Shown here: in pieces, positions 9,010-20,291 of the stretch
Numbering within the stretch: position 1 is the first letter of the stretch
Layout: each line of letters begins with the position of its first letter
NCBI RefSeq assembly: GCF_019649055.1
Contig: NW_026570345.1
Coordinates: forward strand, 1 to 64,000
Direction of reading: 5' to 3'
Length of the DNA stretch: 64,000 bases
Source: Paramacrobiotus metropolitanus
Lineage: Eukaryota > Tardigrada > Eutardigrada > Parachela > Macrobiotidae
Notes under the pieces: generated by a model
What the model saw: the letters and a program-made list of their open reading frames with translations, nothing else
What the model was told of the DNA's origin: nothing
Database searches by the model: none
Made by a program: the position numbers and the translations under genes

Positions 9010-11867
9010 CCATTCTAGCTTACATACTACTGATGCCTAAGATTTTCGACACTTTGGCGAAGGATTTTGCCGTAAAATGCGTGCACCGGTCGGAGTGCAT
9101 GGTATGTGGCATGCCGTACTTTAGTACGACTTCTTCGACAAAGAACTTTTCGAATTCCGAGTTTGTCTTGGTCGGCCTGGCTATGGTGAACTTCGTCATT
9201 TGGTCGACCACCACAGCAATGTACCGGTATTTCTTGGTTTGGGTCACCGGTAAGGGTCCTTTAAAATCGGCGAAGACGCGGTACCAAGGCGCAACAGCTT
9301 CGGTCGGCTGCAGCTTACCGTAGGTAGCTCGCCGCGGTACTTTGCAAAAGATGCACGTCTCACATCGGTCGATGTAGTCATGAATGTCGCTGCTCATACG
9401 GTGCCAATAGTACCTGAGTTTGGCTGCATCAATGGTCTTGCGGTATCCAAAATGGTTCCCTGTTTTTCCATCATGGAGGGACTGGATAATGTTTTTCCGC
9501 ATAAACAGAAGGACAACGAATCTCCTTTCGAGTTTCGCGTTGATTTCGGTGAGTCGGTAGAGCACACCTTTGTCCATCTGATAATGTTCGGGTAACTTGG
9601 ACCTTCTGTCCATTTCAGTTTGATGTTCCAACTCGTAGATTTTCTTGGCCAGAGTTGGAACGCGATGTTGCATCCGTCGCAGTTCTTGCGCGGTGCGGTC
9701 CGTAACTTTTTCTGACACGGTGGGACGTCGGGCTTTGGCTCTCCCGGTATGGGCGCCGGTACATTGATCACCCGTATGTCCGCCGTGCTAAACTCATTCC
9801 AATCGCTGATTGCGTTACAACCAGGAAGGAGAAGCTTGTCCCATTCGTCTGCGGGGTCCTCGTCAGTTACTTGCAGCCTGCACACCTTTATGATGCGTGC
9901 TGGGATCTTGTCTTTGTAATCCTCGAAGTTTGGGGCTTGGTCCAACTCTTCATGTGGACCTTTGTCATCGTCCCGTTCGAGTGGCCATCTGAATAAGGCG
10001 TCAGCGTTGTCACAGAATGTGCCTGGTTTGTACTCAATGGTGATGTCCCGTCCATGTAAGGCTAGGGCCCATCGAGTAAGACGAGGACTGATGCCGGGCC
10101 GGTTAGACTCGCATCTAAGCAGATTGGTTAAGTCTCTATGGTCCGTCCTTACAGTGAATGGTCCGTGGTGAATGTAGTGCTTGAATTTTTGGACGGCCCA
10201 TACTACGGCTAAGCATTCCCATTCTGTTACGCCGTAGTTCTTCTCAGCTCCATGTAGGACACGACTAGCATAGGTAACTGGCATCCAGTCCTGGCTGAGT
10301 ATGGCTCCGATGCCAGCGCCACTTGCATCACATTCGATGGTGGTCTGCTTGGTCGCATCGAATTTGGCCAATATAGGGGCTTTCGTTAGGGCCTTTTTAA
10401 TTTCGTTGAACTCGGCGGTGTGGGTGTCAGTCCAGTCGTCTTGACCGAACTTCCCTTCCGCAGGAGTTCATACATCTTGGAAGTCTTCTGGGCGTAGCCC
10501 TGGATGAACTTCCGGTAGTAGTTAGCGAGTCCAAGGAACGAGCGAAGTTGGCGCTCGGTCTTGGGCGGTAGTTTCTCGGCGATGGCCGCTAACTTATCGG
10601 GGTCAGTATGGACACCGTCCTTGCTGAGGATGTGTCCGAGGAATTGGAGTTTTTTCATTCCGAATTCGCATTTCGACGGTTTTATCGTGAACCCGGCGTC
10701 TCGGAGGCAGAGGAGCGTGTTTCTGAACGCCTTCCTGAATTCCTCGAAAGTTTTGCCGAAGAATATCACGTTGTCGATGTATGCAAAGACGCCGCCTTGC
10801 TTACGGGCCGGCGCCATGATCTTGTACATTGTCATTTGAAATGTGGCTGGCCCATTGCAGACGCCAAACGGCATTCGCTTGAACCGGAACGTCCCTTCTG
10901 GAGTCACGAAGGTAGTGTAGTCCATGGACGCTGGGTCCATTGGGATTTGCCAGAATCCGGACTGACAATCTACCTTGCCGTAATAGGCGTTGCATGCACA
11001 TTGATCCAGGAGTTCATCTGGATTGGGCAACAGGTAATTATTCTTTTTGGTCACCGAGTTCAGAGTTATGCAGAACCGGGTGCCCATGGTCCCGTCGCCG
11101 TTTTTCTTTGAGACGAGGATCACTGGGAAACTCCACGCTGCCATGGACGGTTCAATCACGCCTTGGTCCAGCATTTCCTGGACGAGCTTATTAATGAACT
11201 CTCGCCCCTCCCAACTCGTTCGGGTTGGGTTCATCTTGATTGGTGCAGCGTCGCCAACTTCTATGACGTGGGTCACTCCTTTAACGTCGCCGTAAGGCTT
11301 TTTGGACGTCGGGAATATGGCCCTGAGTTCCCATAAGTCCAGACGCAGTAGGGCGGTTTGCTCCTCTGTCATGCGGTCGCCAAAATGTGCGTTGGCGATG
11401 TGCGCGCGGATTTCGCGCTCCACTTCTGGATCTTCCTCCCCGGTTTGGATGGAATTAATTCGGGCGTATTCTTCGTCCGTGATTTCCTCGTAAGGCTTCT
11501 CTTGGCCCATGTTGACTCCCTTCCGGAGTATATGGGGCTCTTTGGAGTAGTTTGGCACCAGTATGGTGAAACTAGTGCCATCATGCTGGACTGGTCCGTC
11601 GAGCATGGCCAGACTCCGTTTGGTGTCGTGGCTTCCGAGGTACATAAGTTTCTGTCTTGGGTCGACAGGAAAGTCAATGCTGACGTGGACCGGGTTGATA
11701 GACTCCGGTGGGAGTTCCACTTTTGCAGTTGTCCGGACCATAGCATGGTCATTAATGGTGCGGTACCGGCTAGGATTGTTCCCTGCCACTTCTGGCCATG
11801 GTAAGGCGTCGTGCCGTCCTCCTTGATGTCTGGCTCGTACACTAGTACATGTGGCCAATTCTTGCAC
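9010..11867 (-). pseudogene. Gypsy element 2 pol: reverse transcriptase, RNase H, integrase
   Basis: The reverse transcriptase (11867-10386) has the fingers and palm phrases DQGVIEPSMAAWSFPVILVSK, LPNPDELLDQ, YGKVDCQSGFWQIPM and FKRMPFGVCNGPATFQ, but the catalytic box reads AYIDNVIFF instead of YxDD, so the second Asp is Asn. RNase H (10371 on) has IECDASGAGIGAIL and TEWECLAVVWAV in a shifted frame. The integrase has an HHCC region with the pair CETC, Asp in FADFKGPLP and Asp in HSDRCTHF (the usual Gly is Cys here), then ends before the Glu, with a stop at 9020. All parts are recognisable, but it cannot be functional as read. Confidence 0.85.
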
Positions 11868-11882
11868 CTTTGTGGAGAACTC

Positions 11883-12416
11883 TCAAGGACTTGTTTTGGA
11901 CCTGAATCTACGCATGTTCGCCGTGTCGATCGGTAAGACCAGGCGGTGTGGTCGTCTCAACGACTCAAAGTGGATTGGCCGTCCCGGGTCCTTAGTCCGA
12001 TAGGACCGGACCTTAATCCAGCAGGTTGAGTATGCTGGTAAAGTGTACCGTTTAGGAAGAAAGACAACTTCTCTCTCCTCCTTAAGGCAGTCAATTAGAC
12101 GTTCGGTCCGCAGTTTGCGGATTACCGGTGCCTCGGCTCGGAGTTGGAGAATTTCTGAGTCCTCTTCGTCATCACTTGACTCCTCCGATGATTGATTATC
12201 GGAGTCCGTGTCCGGTGAGTCACTTTTGCTTTGGACGTCCGAGTCGATAGACGCGGGTTTATCGTCCTGCTCTAGTTTTGGCTTGCCGTTGTCCTCGTTA
12301 GAGGTTGGCGCGCCACCGGTCACCGTTGGTGCCGGTTTAGCATTGAGATCCCCTTCTTGGATCTCTGGCGTTCCAGTTTCGATTTCCTGCTTCTCAGGTT
12401 CGTCCGGTTCCGCCAA
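11883..12416 (-). CDS. Gypsy element 2 acidic linker between protease and reverse transcriptase
   Basis: A 177-codon frame in the gap between protease and reverse transcriptase. Its first 95 residues are acidic, Ser/Asp/Glu-rich and low in complexity; the rest is basic, with EREVVFLPKRYTLPAYSTC. No domain is recognised. In intact gypsy elements this stretch would be read as part of Pol. Here frame changes at about 12480 and 11880 isolate it, so it is a remnant rather than a separate gene. Confidence 0.5.
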   Translation of the reverse strand: MAEPDEPEKQEIETGTPEIQEGDLNAKPAPTVTGGAPTSNEDNGKPKLEQDDKPASIDSDVQSKSDSPDTDSDNQSSEESSDDEEDSEILQLRAEAPVIRKLRTERLIDCLKEEREVVFLPKRYTLPAYSTCWIKVRSYRTKDPGRPIHFESLRRPHRLVLPIDTANMRRFRSKTSP

Positions 12417-12853
12417 AGTGGTTGGACGGCTCCCGTTAGGGAGCGGCGAGGCTGGTCGGCCTCCTGTCTACCGTTGAGCCGAACGGGTCTGTATGGCCCG
12501 TATTACCGCTTCAACGCCGTCTCCACAAAGAGGACAAGTCAGTTAGACTTCCTCCGACGAAGGGTCCTGCTCGTTCTGGCTGGCGTCCGTTCGATGGCCT
12601 CCCTATCCTGGGTGTGGGTCATCATTGAAGCGCACTCTTGTCGCTATGTGCGGTGCCGCTTCTGGCAGTGGTTCCGGTATGGTCCTGACGTTAGTTAGGC
12701 TTAAATCATATTTTGGCCATATGCTGACGGTTAAGCCAGGATGTTGGACCACTCTCTTTCGAAGTTTAATTATATCGTCGAAGAGGTCGGTGCACATTCG
12801 TTGGAGTGCTTTCGGAGCTTCCATGTGGTACTCCATGTATTCCCACACTAGGC

Positions 12854-13960
12854 CTAGGCGTTCTTCCTCCCATAAAGCTCCTTCTTGGACCAAGTCGTCC
12901 AATTCTTGGTCGAATGGTCCATATGTTCGGCTATCTGCGGCCACGTTAGTGGTGCGCCTTTTTGTTGTAGCCAGCCCTCTTCTAGGGCAAGGAGCTGGGT
13001 AGCGCGGTATTCGAGGAAATTTCTGATCCCCGTGAACCAGGTTTTGTATCGCTGAACCAGCTTCTCCTTAATTTCTCTATCAGGCACCGGCCGTTGGCCC
13101 GGTGCCCCTGGTATCGGGATAGTCTTTACTATCCCGTGATTCGGCTTAAGTGTGCCGGCACGGAATTGAGTCATGTAGCGTTCGATTGCATTGTGGACGC
13201 GCAGCTCCCATATGAGGCTTTCAATGGTGTCCAGGCATTCCCAGCAGGTAGAAGGAGAACTTTTCGGGTGATCAAGCCGATTGACTCTCACTTCATCATC
13301 GGGTCCCGGTGCCTCTGGTATCGGGATAGACTTTACCGCGTCCCAAACGATTTCTTCGTTTGGCTTCAGGATAAACGTAAGCTTGGAGTGGAGATAGTCA
13401 CAGCCAAGTAATACATGCACGTCCGTTAACGTCGGTTGGACGAAGAACGTGTGGTGGCTCTTGTATCCCTGCAATGTCACCGGTACGGTGCAGCAGTGGG
13501 AGGCCACAAAGGCGGTTTGTCCGCCAACACCAAGGATTTTGGTGTTCCGTCCTAATGGCTCCGTTTTGATACCATTGGCGGTGCAAAACTGCTGGCTGAT
13601 GAGGGATGTCTCCGCTCCAGTGTTCAGCATAGCGAGCGTGTGGACTGGTCCAGTTTGGACTTTGTGTGTCCATGCTCTAACAGTTTTCGGTTTACGATTT
13701 TCGTCGAGACCAACTGTCACTTCCCGCATCACCGGTACAATGGCGATTAGCGACACTGGTCCTGGATCATCAGGAGCATACTTTGGTGCTGAAAGATCCT
13801 GTTGGACGGACTCTTCCTGCGGTGATGTTTCCGCTACCCGTAGGGTCGAAAACATACTTTTGGTATTCAGGAAGGTCCGCGAATTATTGATGGTACGCAC
13901 CGTTGGTGTGGTGCCGAGGGGTCGTCCACCGGTCTGGGGCCAGCAGGTGCGGGGACTCAA
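12854..13960 (-). pseudogene. Gypsy element 2 retropepsin-like aspartic protease region
   Basis: The minus-strand frame has a retroviral-type protease with flap and C-terminal features (KILGVGGQTAFV, then VHVLLGCDYLHS). The active-site triplet reads LNTGAETSLIS at about 13630; the family needs DTG or DSG, so the catalytic Asp is Asn, a single G-to-A change. The C-terminal half (13400-12854) is an unassigned linker that includes IPIPEAPGPDDEVR-type repeats (seen twice, about 13315 and 13110). The frame closes at 12854, and a second linker frame (12944-12603) overlaps. It sits between gag and reverse transcriptase as expected. Confidence 0.75.
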
Positions 13961-14269
13961 GAGGTTCGGCTGTCCACTCTTCTAGTGACCCGACCTCGCT
14001 GTCCGTACTTTTAACGGACCATCCTCCCGATACGTCATGTTCGTGGTGCGACGTCTCGCTTTGCCACGTGAACGGTTGGCCTGAGGGTTGACTGAGGCTC
14101 CGTAAATTGACTTGGTCGCCAGCTGGACGACTGTCGGCCTGGTCTCACTTCTAGAGCCAGACGGTCCAGGCGTGACTTCTACGGGTTCCGGCCATGGCCA
14201 CACTTCTAGGGCCATGTGGCTTAGTCGCTGGTTAAGCGCTAAACTAGGATCCGCCGGTCTGCTGTTGAG

Positions 14270-17200
14270 CGGCCGGTTTGGGATCCACTGCACTTCTAGC
14301 AGTTGGGATTAGTTTAGCAATGTACGGGTTAGAGGTTATGTCCGGCGGTTTAGGTTCCGGTCGTAAGACGGGTGAGTTGCCGATACTCCCCGACCTTAGG
14401 CGTTTCCCGTGGTTCGGCTGGCTCGGTTAGAGCCACCGCCGTTGGTTGGCTTCACCAGCTGGTCCGGCAGGGGCGGTAACGCTGACCTCTCGTTGGCCGG
14501 CGTCTGGTATCCGCGCTTTGCGCCGTTCTGGCGATTCCCGCCACCCGACCCATTTCCTGAGCCGGTGGACTGTCTTCGGCTGCCACTCTCTCCGTTACCA
14601 CGTTGTGGTCGGGGTTGTTTGGGTGGCACTAAGCCGAAGCGGTTAGGGTTGGCTGACCCGGTAGGGTAGTTCTTTGTGTAGCGGCCCCGCCAATCCAAGT
14701 ACCACTTCCGGTTAGGATTTTCGGCGTAAGCCTGTTTGCGTAGCCACAGCCGTCGGTTGCGTGGTTTCCCCACAGGCAGTGGCTGCAGGTGATGGTTCCA
14801 TCCTTGGACCATCGCTCGAACATGCGCTGGATTCGATCGATGTACATGTCCTCTTGTTTACGGGCCTCTTCGGGGCTCAACGTTTGGCGTTGACCAGTCT
14901 GGACCTCGCCGCCCCCTTGGCCTCGGTTCTTTCCTCCGGAGCCGCTATTGCCGCCTTGCCTTCCGCTAAAGCTGGCGTTTTGGCCCTTGGAGAAATTGCC
15001 TTTTGGCCCTCCACTGCCGTTGCCCTGGCTATAGCCAAAGTTGCCCTGGTTCCGGGCCTGGCCATAGCCGGCACCACCGCCGTTGGGCGGTGTGGTCTCC
15101 CGTTGTGAGGATGCCAAGTTGAGAGCAGCAATTGCCGCCCATGTTGCTTCAACCTGGGTTGGCTTCAGCGTTTGTGGAGGGCGGTATGGGGCCGGTGGCG
15201 TTTGTGTGGCCGATCGGATGGTTGGGTATCCGTGGCCCGCCTTTCCTTCGTATTCCGGCTTCCCTATCGTATATTGCCGGACCTAGTCCCGAAATTCGGT
15301 CGGTGTCTTGGGTATCCGGATGTCCAGCGCACGGCGCAGCGCTGGCTCTTTCACATTCTCTCTCAAGAAGTGAATGGTCATTGTGTCGTCCAGGCCGGCA
15401 CGTGTCTGGAGAGTCAGCATGGCGTCGTAGTACTGCCCTGGCGTTTTGAACCCGTGTTGGTAACGACGGTGTGTGATTCCGCCCAGGGCAGTGGCCTGCT
15501 GATTTTCGTCGCCGTATCGAGTGGCAAATTTTTGGAGCCACTCTTCCACTGTCCAGCCATCTTCGTCTTCACGGTTGGCTTGGCCAGTGTACCATTTCTT
15601 TACAGAGTCCGATAGGGCCATATAAAGTCGGCTCATGAAGTCGGGGTCCGGCTTGTTCAAGTCGGGGTCCGGCTTGTTCAAGTCGGACGATTGTTTGCAG
15701 ATCCGTCGGACCTGTGCGAGCCATCCTTTCACCATCGTTTTGTTGCCGTCGAATTTTGGCAATGCGGTGCGGACTTGGGTTTTTGCGTTATCTTTTCCCA
15801 TTTCCTGGGCCATTTCCTTAATGGTCTCTCTGGTTGTGAGAGGTGGGCTGGCCCGTGGGAACGGTGCAGGTGTTGGCTGTTGCAGTGGTGTCAGCGGCCC
15901 CTGCTGGGGTTGAGCCAACACTGGCTGACCCGGTACGATCTTGATAGCCCAGTTGGACGCCATCCATCCGTACGCTCTGTTCGGGAGTTGGACCAGCATG
16001 GGCGCGTTCTGGCCCAGGGCTGGTTGGGCTGCAGGTCCTGGTGGCGTTGCCGCTGTTGGCGGTGCGCCTGGTGGTTGGGGCATGTTTTGGCCCGGGGGCA
16101 CATTCTGGCCCGTCTGCGGTTGGGCTTGGCCCGTTTGGGCTGCCGCCGAGATAGGAGGGCCGAATAGGCTTAGTTGGCCTACTAGTGGTTGTTGCACCGT
16201 TGGTGTACCACTTTGGCCTCCCATCTGTCCTTGTATGGCCGGTGACCCGAACATTGGGCTCGGAAGGCTGGTCCGGTTTAGATCCATGCCGGTTGTGTGA
16301 GCCTGGCTTGTGGCCGGATGAGGACTAAAACTGAAGTCCATGTTCGGGAATAAGGACGGGTATAGTGGCCTTGACCCGAAGTAGCTGTGACTGGGTGTTG
16401 CCTGGCTTGGGTCAAAGTGTGGCCCGCTTGAAGTAGACGTTTGGGTCTGCGTTGCGGGCGTCACTATTGTCGTTGGACCAATAGTGGCTGATGTGGTGAC
16501 CGGGATTGGTGGTGGCGGCAGCGTTACTGTCGCTGTGGATGATCCCTGGTTCACCGGGCTGGGAGGCGTAGGTATGGTTGGCCCCGTTGGGGGATGTCCA
16601 AATGATGGTCCTTCCACAGCCATATTAACGTGGTAGTTTTGCTGGTGATACACTGGCTCACGGTAGAAGCGTTGGCCCTGCCGCAAAGCCTCGTCGACTT
16701 TGTCAGGTCGACGATGTGTATCCGAGTCCGGAAAGGTATGGTACGACGGTGGTTCGGCGGACAACTCGGAATGTAAGTTTTCGAGATGTGATTTCTCCGC
16801 GTCTAAGCAGGCGTTCTCCGTGCTTAGCCTTTCCAGGTCCTCGTTGAGTTCGGTTATACGTTGGGTGGCCGCCTGGTAGTCTTTGACCAGGCCGGCGTTG
16901 TTGGCCTCCAAGGTGATGATCCGGTCATGTTGGCCCTGGATCACCTGTTTGGCTTGGACGAAGGCCTGCTCCAGTTGGACAAAGTTTTGATGTCCAATGG
17001 CGCTATTTTGCTCAAGTTAAACCCGAATGGTTGATTCGGTCTTGAGCTGGCTCTGGAAGGCAACGATCTGTTGCTGGAGTTGCACGTTCTGTGCCTCCTT
17101 CTGTTGAACCGTTTGGCTCAACAGTCCTCCTTGTTGGATCGTCTGCATGAGGTTTTGGTGGCTCTCATACAGCAGGTTGTATCCATTCCGCAGGCGGTTG

Positions 17201-18417
17201 ATTTCGTCCTGCAGGTTGGACATGTCGTCGGTAAGACGCTCATTTTCATTCAGGAGGCGGTCCGCCTCTGAATCAGTATCGTCAATTGCGGTCCGGGCCG
17301 CTTTCAGGTCGTCCTTGGCTTGGGTCAGCTCAATCCTCATTGAGGTGAGCAATGACTCTGCTTGGGATGCGAGATCCTTGTATTTGTGGATCTCGTCCTG
17401 CATCAGCCGTTCGGACGCCAAGGCGGCTTCGGACATAGCCCCCAGCTGTTTGGTCAGGTCCCGTATTTTGGTCTGGAGTTGGTCGACTTCTTCGATCTCC
17501 ACGGGCCGGGCTGCCTGGATCAGCTATAGTGGGCTGGATTTGGTACGGCTCGTGTCCCTGGTGGGCTGGTTCAAGTCCAACCTGGATGTGGCCCTGTTAA
17601 GTTGGGTCAGGTCCACAATTGGCTCCGAGTCCGGTTTGGACTGGCCAGACGCGCCGATGACGTCATTGGTTGGCGCTGGCATTGCGTAGGTTGAGCCATC
17701 GACATCAAACATGATTGGCGACTGACTCACGGGCTGTTGGGCCTGGTCATGTGCCTTTGGACCAGCCTTTTTGGCTTGGCCCTTTGCCTTGAGTCCACCA
17801 TTGGCCACCGTTGGTGCCTCAGGTTGGATCTGGTCCGAGCCCGGTAGGGTTGGACTTGCTGTCAGATCCTGGACGTCAAGGTTGGCCCGGGCCAAGTTAT
17901 CGGCACCGGTTCCACTAGTGCGTGTCTTGTCCTCACCTGTGGCTGCCGTTGGCGCCTCAGGTTGGACTTGGCCCGAGACCAGGTATGGCCGGTTGTTGCG
18001 CCAAGTCCCGAGGGACACTGTTGGCCCGGCTTGTCGGCGCCAGGTTGGCTGTCTTGAGGCTGGTTGGCCTCAAGCAACCCTTCGGAACGCTTCCAGGAAT
18101 GTGTCGTCCAGGGTGGCGTCCAGACTTTCGTCACTGGTTTCCAGGTCGGCCGGCAGAATTTGGTTGTCCCGCCTGGCTCTGGCCTCGGCCGAACTCGTAG
18201 AGCCGGCCGAGTTTGGCTCTTCGGGGTTAGAACTGTTTTGCTTTGCGTTACGGAACCCGTAGGGTCCCATTGGCTCACGCGTTGCGTAGTTCTTCCCGAG
18301 AGGCCTGGTGTATTCATTTGGCTGGCGCCCGCCCAAAGGACTGAGTAATCTCCGTTGGAGTTGCTCATGGCTGGTGTATGGCATCACCTTGGCCAAGGCG
18401 CTGTGAGTTTGGCCCAT
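14270..18417 (-). pseudogene. Gypsy element 2 Gag: myristoylation-type start, coiled coil, PPSY motif, zinc knuckle
   Basis: It starts at the ATG at 18417 with MGQTHSALAK; Gly2 plus Ser6 fits the N-myristoylation pattern seen in retroviral Gag. Frames then give a disordered region (18018-17524), a heptad-rich coiled coil (17502-17017), a second coiled coil with the late-domain-type motif EPPSYHTF (about 16750), a long Pro/Gln/Thr-rich stretch (16700-15800), and a Gag capsid-like helical domain with WTVEEWLQKFATRYG (about 15560). A Gly-rich nucleocapsid follows, with one C-x2-C-x4-H-x4-C knuckle (CSHCLWGNHATDGC, about 14795). A 24-bp direct duplication (about 15640-15685) repeats DLNKPDP in frame. 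Frameshifts near 18010, 16960, 15200 and 14640 break it. It is very long for a gypsy Gag. Confidence 0.7.
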
Positions 18418-18419
18418 GG

Positions 18420-19210
18420 TACTGGGACTTAGAAGTTTCTTTGGTCTTTGGTCTGGACCGGAACGGTAGGTTGGATCTGGATCGCGGGTCGGTGCTGATC
18501 AGGTACGCTAGAGCTCAGGTTTAGCGTTAGCTTCCTATGGCCCTATGTTACGTTACTGACCAGTGTGACGTCACGTACGAATTTGTTTTGCAATTAGCTC
18601 TACGTCACGAGTAGCGTGCCGTGAGCAAAATTTAAAAAACAATATGACTCACTACGAGTCTTATAACACGGGGAAGTTTCCCACGTGTTCTGATTGGTCA
18701 AATTTTTATGGAAAGTCACCACGCTGACGTCACGCGTTTTTTTCGCGAAAATTCTGGCTGCACAAAATGGCGGTTGTTTTTCGCCGAAAATTCACCAAAA
18801 ATTAGGGAAAAATTTTGCCAGCGTTCTGTTACACTTTTCTAGTGCAGAGTTTCTCAAGGAATCCGAAAAAGCAATTTCTATGCGAATCGGACTGAAGGTT
18901 CGAAAGTTATTAAATTTCAAAGTTAGGTTCTACGCGAAAACCTCCAAATTTTTGAAAGTTCTACGGAAAACCTAGCACGCCACAGCAGGTCTTACCGGCG
19001 GTTGATCGTGCCAAACTGATGCACCGTCGTTCCACTTCACCCTCTTCTACCGTGAGGGCCGCAGCGCACCCGATAGGGCGTCAATTGGAATCAGGATCGT
19101 ACCAAACGCAGTTTTTGCGCTGGGAGCCATGCTGCGGGGGGCTTACTTATAAGCCCGACCCGTAGAAGTAATCCGTTGCGCTGCAGGTTTACAGTGAAAC
19201 CTGTGTGATG
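18420..19210 (-). other. Leader/LTR-like region of gypsy element 2, boundaries unclear
   Basis: This gene-free stretch lies upstream (minus sense) of the Gag start. It contains two CRE palindromes TGACGTCA (about 18563 and 18726), a CCAAT box (TGATTGGTCA, about 18690), and a small palindrome GGGCTTACTTATAAGCCC (about 19140) with a minus-strand TATA element. These are promoter-type motifs expected in U3. I could not fix the ends of an LTR or a primer-binding site. An open frame at 18694-18975 (plus) is AT-rich and not convincing. Confidence 0.4.
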
Positions 19211-19690
19211 CAGGAAAGGTGATGGTCGCGGTTTGCTGGCCTACTTTTAGGCAATCAGCGCAGTTCGACCGAAAATGCCTTCACTGGGAATCAGAGGTCT
19301 CGCAGGAAGGAAAACCGAGCGATAATGCTACCATGTCAGATATGACACAGAAGCAGGATGAAAATGGGGCAAATATCCCTTTATTGTGTAACAATAAAGC
19401 AACAACAAAAACCAACAGAAAACCCGATAGGGAAAAAGCTGTGGAAAAAGTAGCTGCAAGCGCGCTCGTGAGAATCGTGATAATTGATTCAGCGTGCTGC
19501 AGGTATGCAACAGCTGATGCCACAAAGCATGGAATCGCCCGTAGGCGCTGGGCTACGCCCCAAGAGTGCTGCGATGCGTTGATTGGCCAGCGAGACAGAG
19601 TGAACGCTGAGTAAGCAGCGTAATAGCGCGCCACGAATGGCGTGGCCACGTGCGGGCGGGCGACAGAGCAAGCCACAAGAGGTGTCTACC
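19211..19690. other. Unassigned segment between gypsy element 2 and Polinton integrase
   Basis: Both strands are open (19219-19614 plus, 19281-19676 minus) but neither product resembles a known family. The plus frame has a short basic stretch (TKTNRKPDREKAVEK); the minus frame is hydrophobic. It may be the decayed N-terminal integrase or terminal region of the Polinton. No inverted terminal repeat was identified. Confidence 0.3.
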
Positions 19691-19714
19691 GCCTCGAGTG
19701 AGCGGTCTCTGACA

Positions 19715-20291
19715 AGGTCTTTGCAGAACTTTGGCGTTCCTATTAAATTGCAGACCGACAAAGGTCTTGAATTTTACAATAAGGAGGTAAAGAATTTTTG
19801 AGGCCAAAAGGTTTTCCTGTTCTCTTCTGAAAATAAAGCAATCAAAGCATCCTTAGCTGAGAATGGCATACGTAATCTCAAGAAACGTGTATGGCAATTA
19901 TTTCGACGCCGATAGTCTAAAGTGTACTGGGACGTTTTGAGTGATTTGGTTAAGAGTTACAACAACGCCTCTCCGTTCTTCGCATAAAGAGCCACCTAAT
20001 GAGGTTAACCAGTCCAATTCTCTGCAAATATTCAATCGCTTATATGCAAAATTATTATTGGGAAAACGGAAAAAGCCAAAATACAGCATCGGTGACACAA
20101 TACGAGGAGCCATCGACAAAACACTTTTTGACAAAGGGTACGAGTCAACATTTAAGGAGGAAATTCTCAAAATACACCAAGTGTTACCACAACCGCCAGA
20201 GCCACTTTACGTATTAGTGGATGAAGACGGGGACTTAATTCGCGGGAAATATTACGAAGCCGAACTCAGTCGTGTCAGAAATGGCTCATAA
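19715..20291 (+). pseudogene. Polinton/Maverick integrase (rve family), decayed
   Basis: The plus-strand reading has the core phrase LQTDKGLEFYNKEV (the second Asp of DDE), then SENKAIKASLAENG and LKKRVW (the catalytic Glu region) and SDLVKSYNNASP. In another frame it continues with YSIGDTIRGAIDKTLFDKGY and LIRGKYYEAELSRV, the chromo/SH3-like C-terminal domain of Polinton and adintovirus integrases. A TGA after EVKNF (about 19800), a TAG after LFRRR (about 19915) and a frameshift near 19970 destroy it. The N-terminal part with the first Asp is not seen. The next virion gene starts at 20281, overlapping its end, as is usual in compact viral genomes. Confidence 0.8.

Larger units (their letters stand above)
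9010..19210 (-). mobile_element. Ty3/gypsy element 2 (retrovirus-like), 3'-truncated
   Basis: On the minus strand the order is untranslated/LTR-like leader (about 19210-18420), long gag (18417-about 14270), protease (13960-12854), linker (12416-11883), reverse transcriptase (11867-10386), RNase H (10371-about 9790) and integrase (about 9790-9010). The integrase stops after its second Asp, so its end, the 3' LTR and any env are gone. Several frameshifts break it (near 18010, 16960, 15200, 14300, 12480, 10400). High GC and Pro/Gln-rich coding contrast with the AT-rich surroundings. The truncated end lies against the CCAAT repeats, and beyond its other end the Polinton genes resume. Confidence 0.85.

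Noticed and set aside
10561..17689. Many plus-strand open frames across gypsy element 2
   Set aside because: All are shadows of the GC-rich minus-strand gag and pol, and none shows a family motif.
18694..18975. 93-codon plus-strand frame
   Set aside because: AT-rich Lys/Phe composition in a promoter-like region; no start context or similarity.
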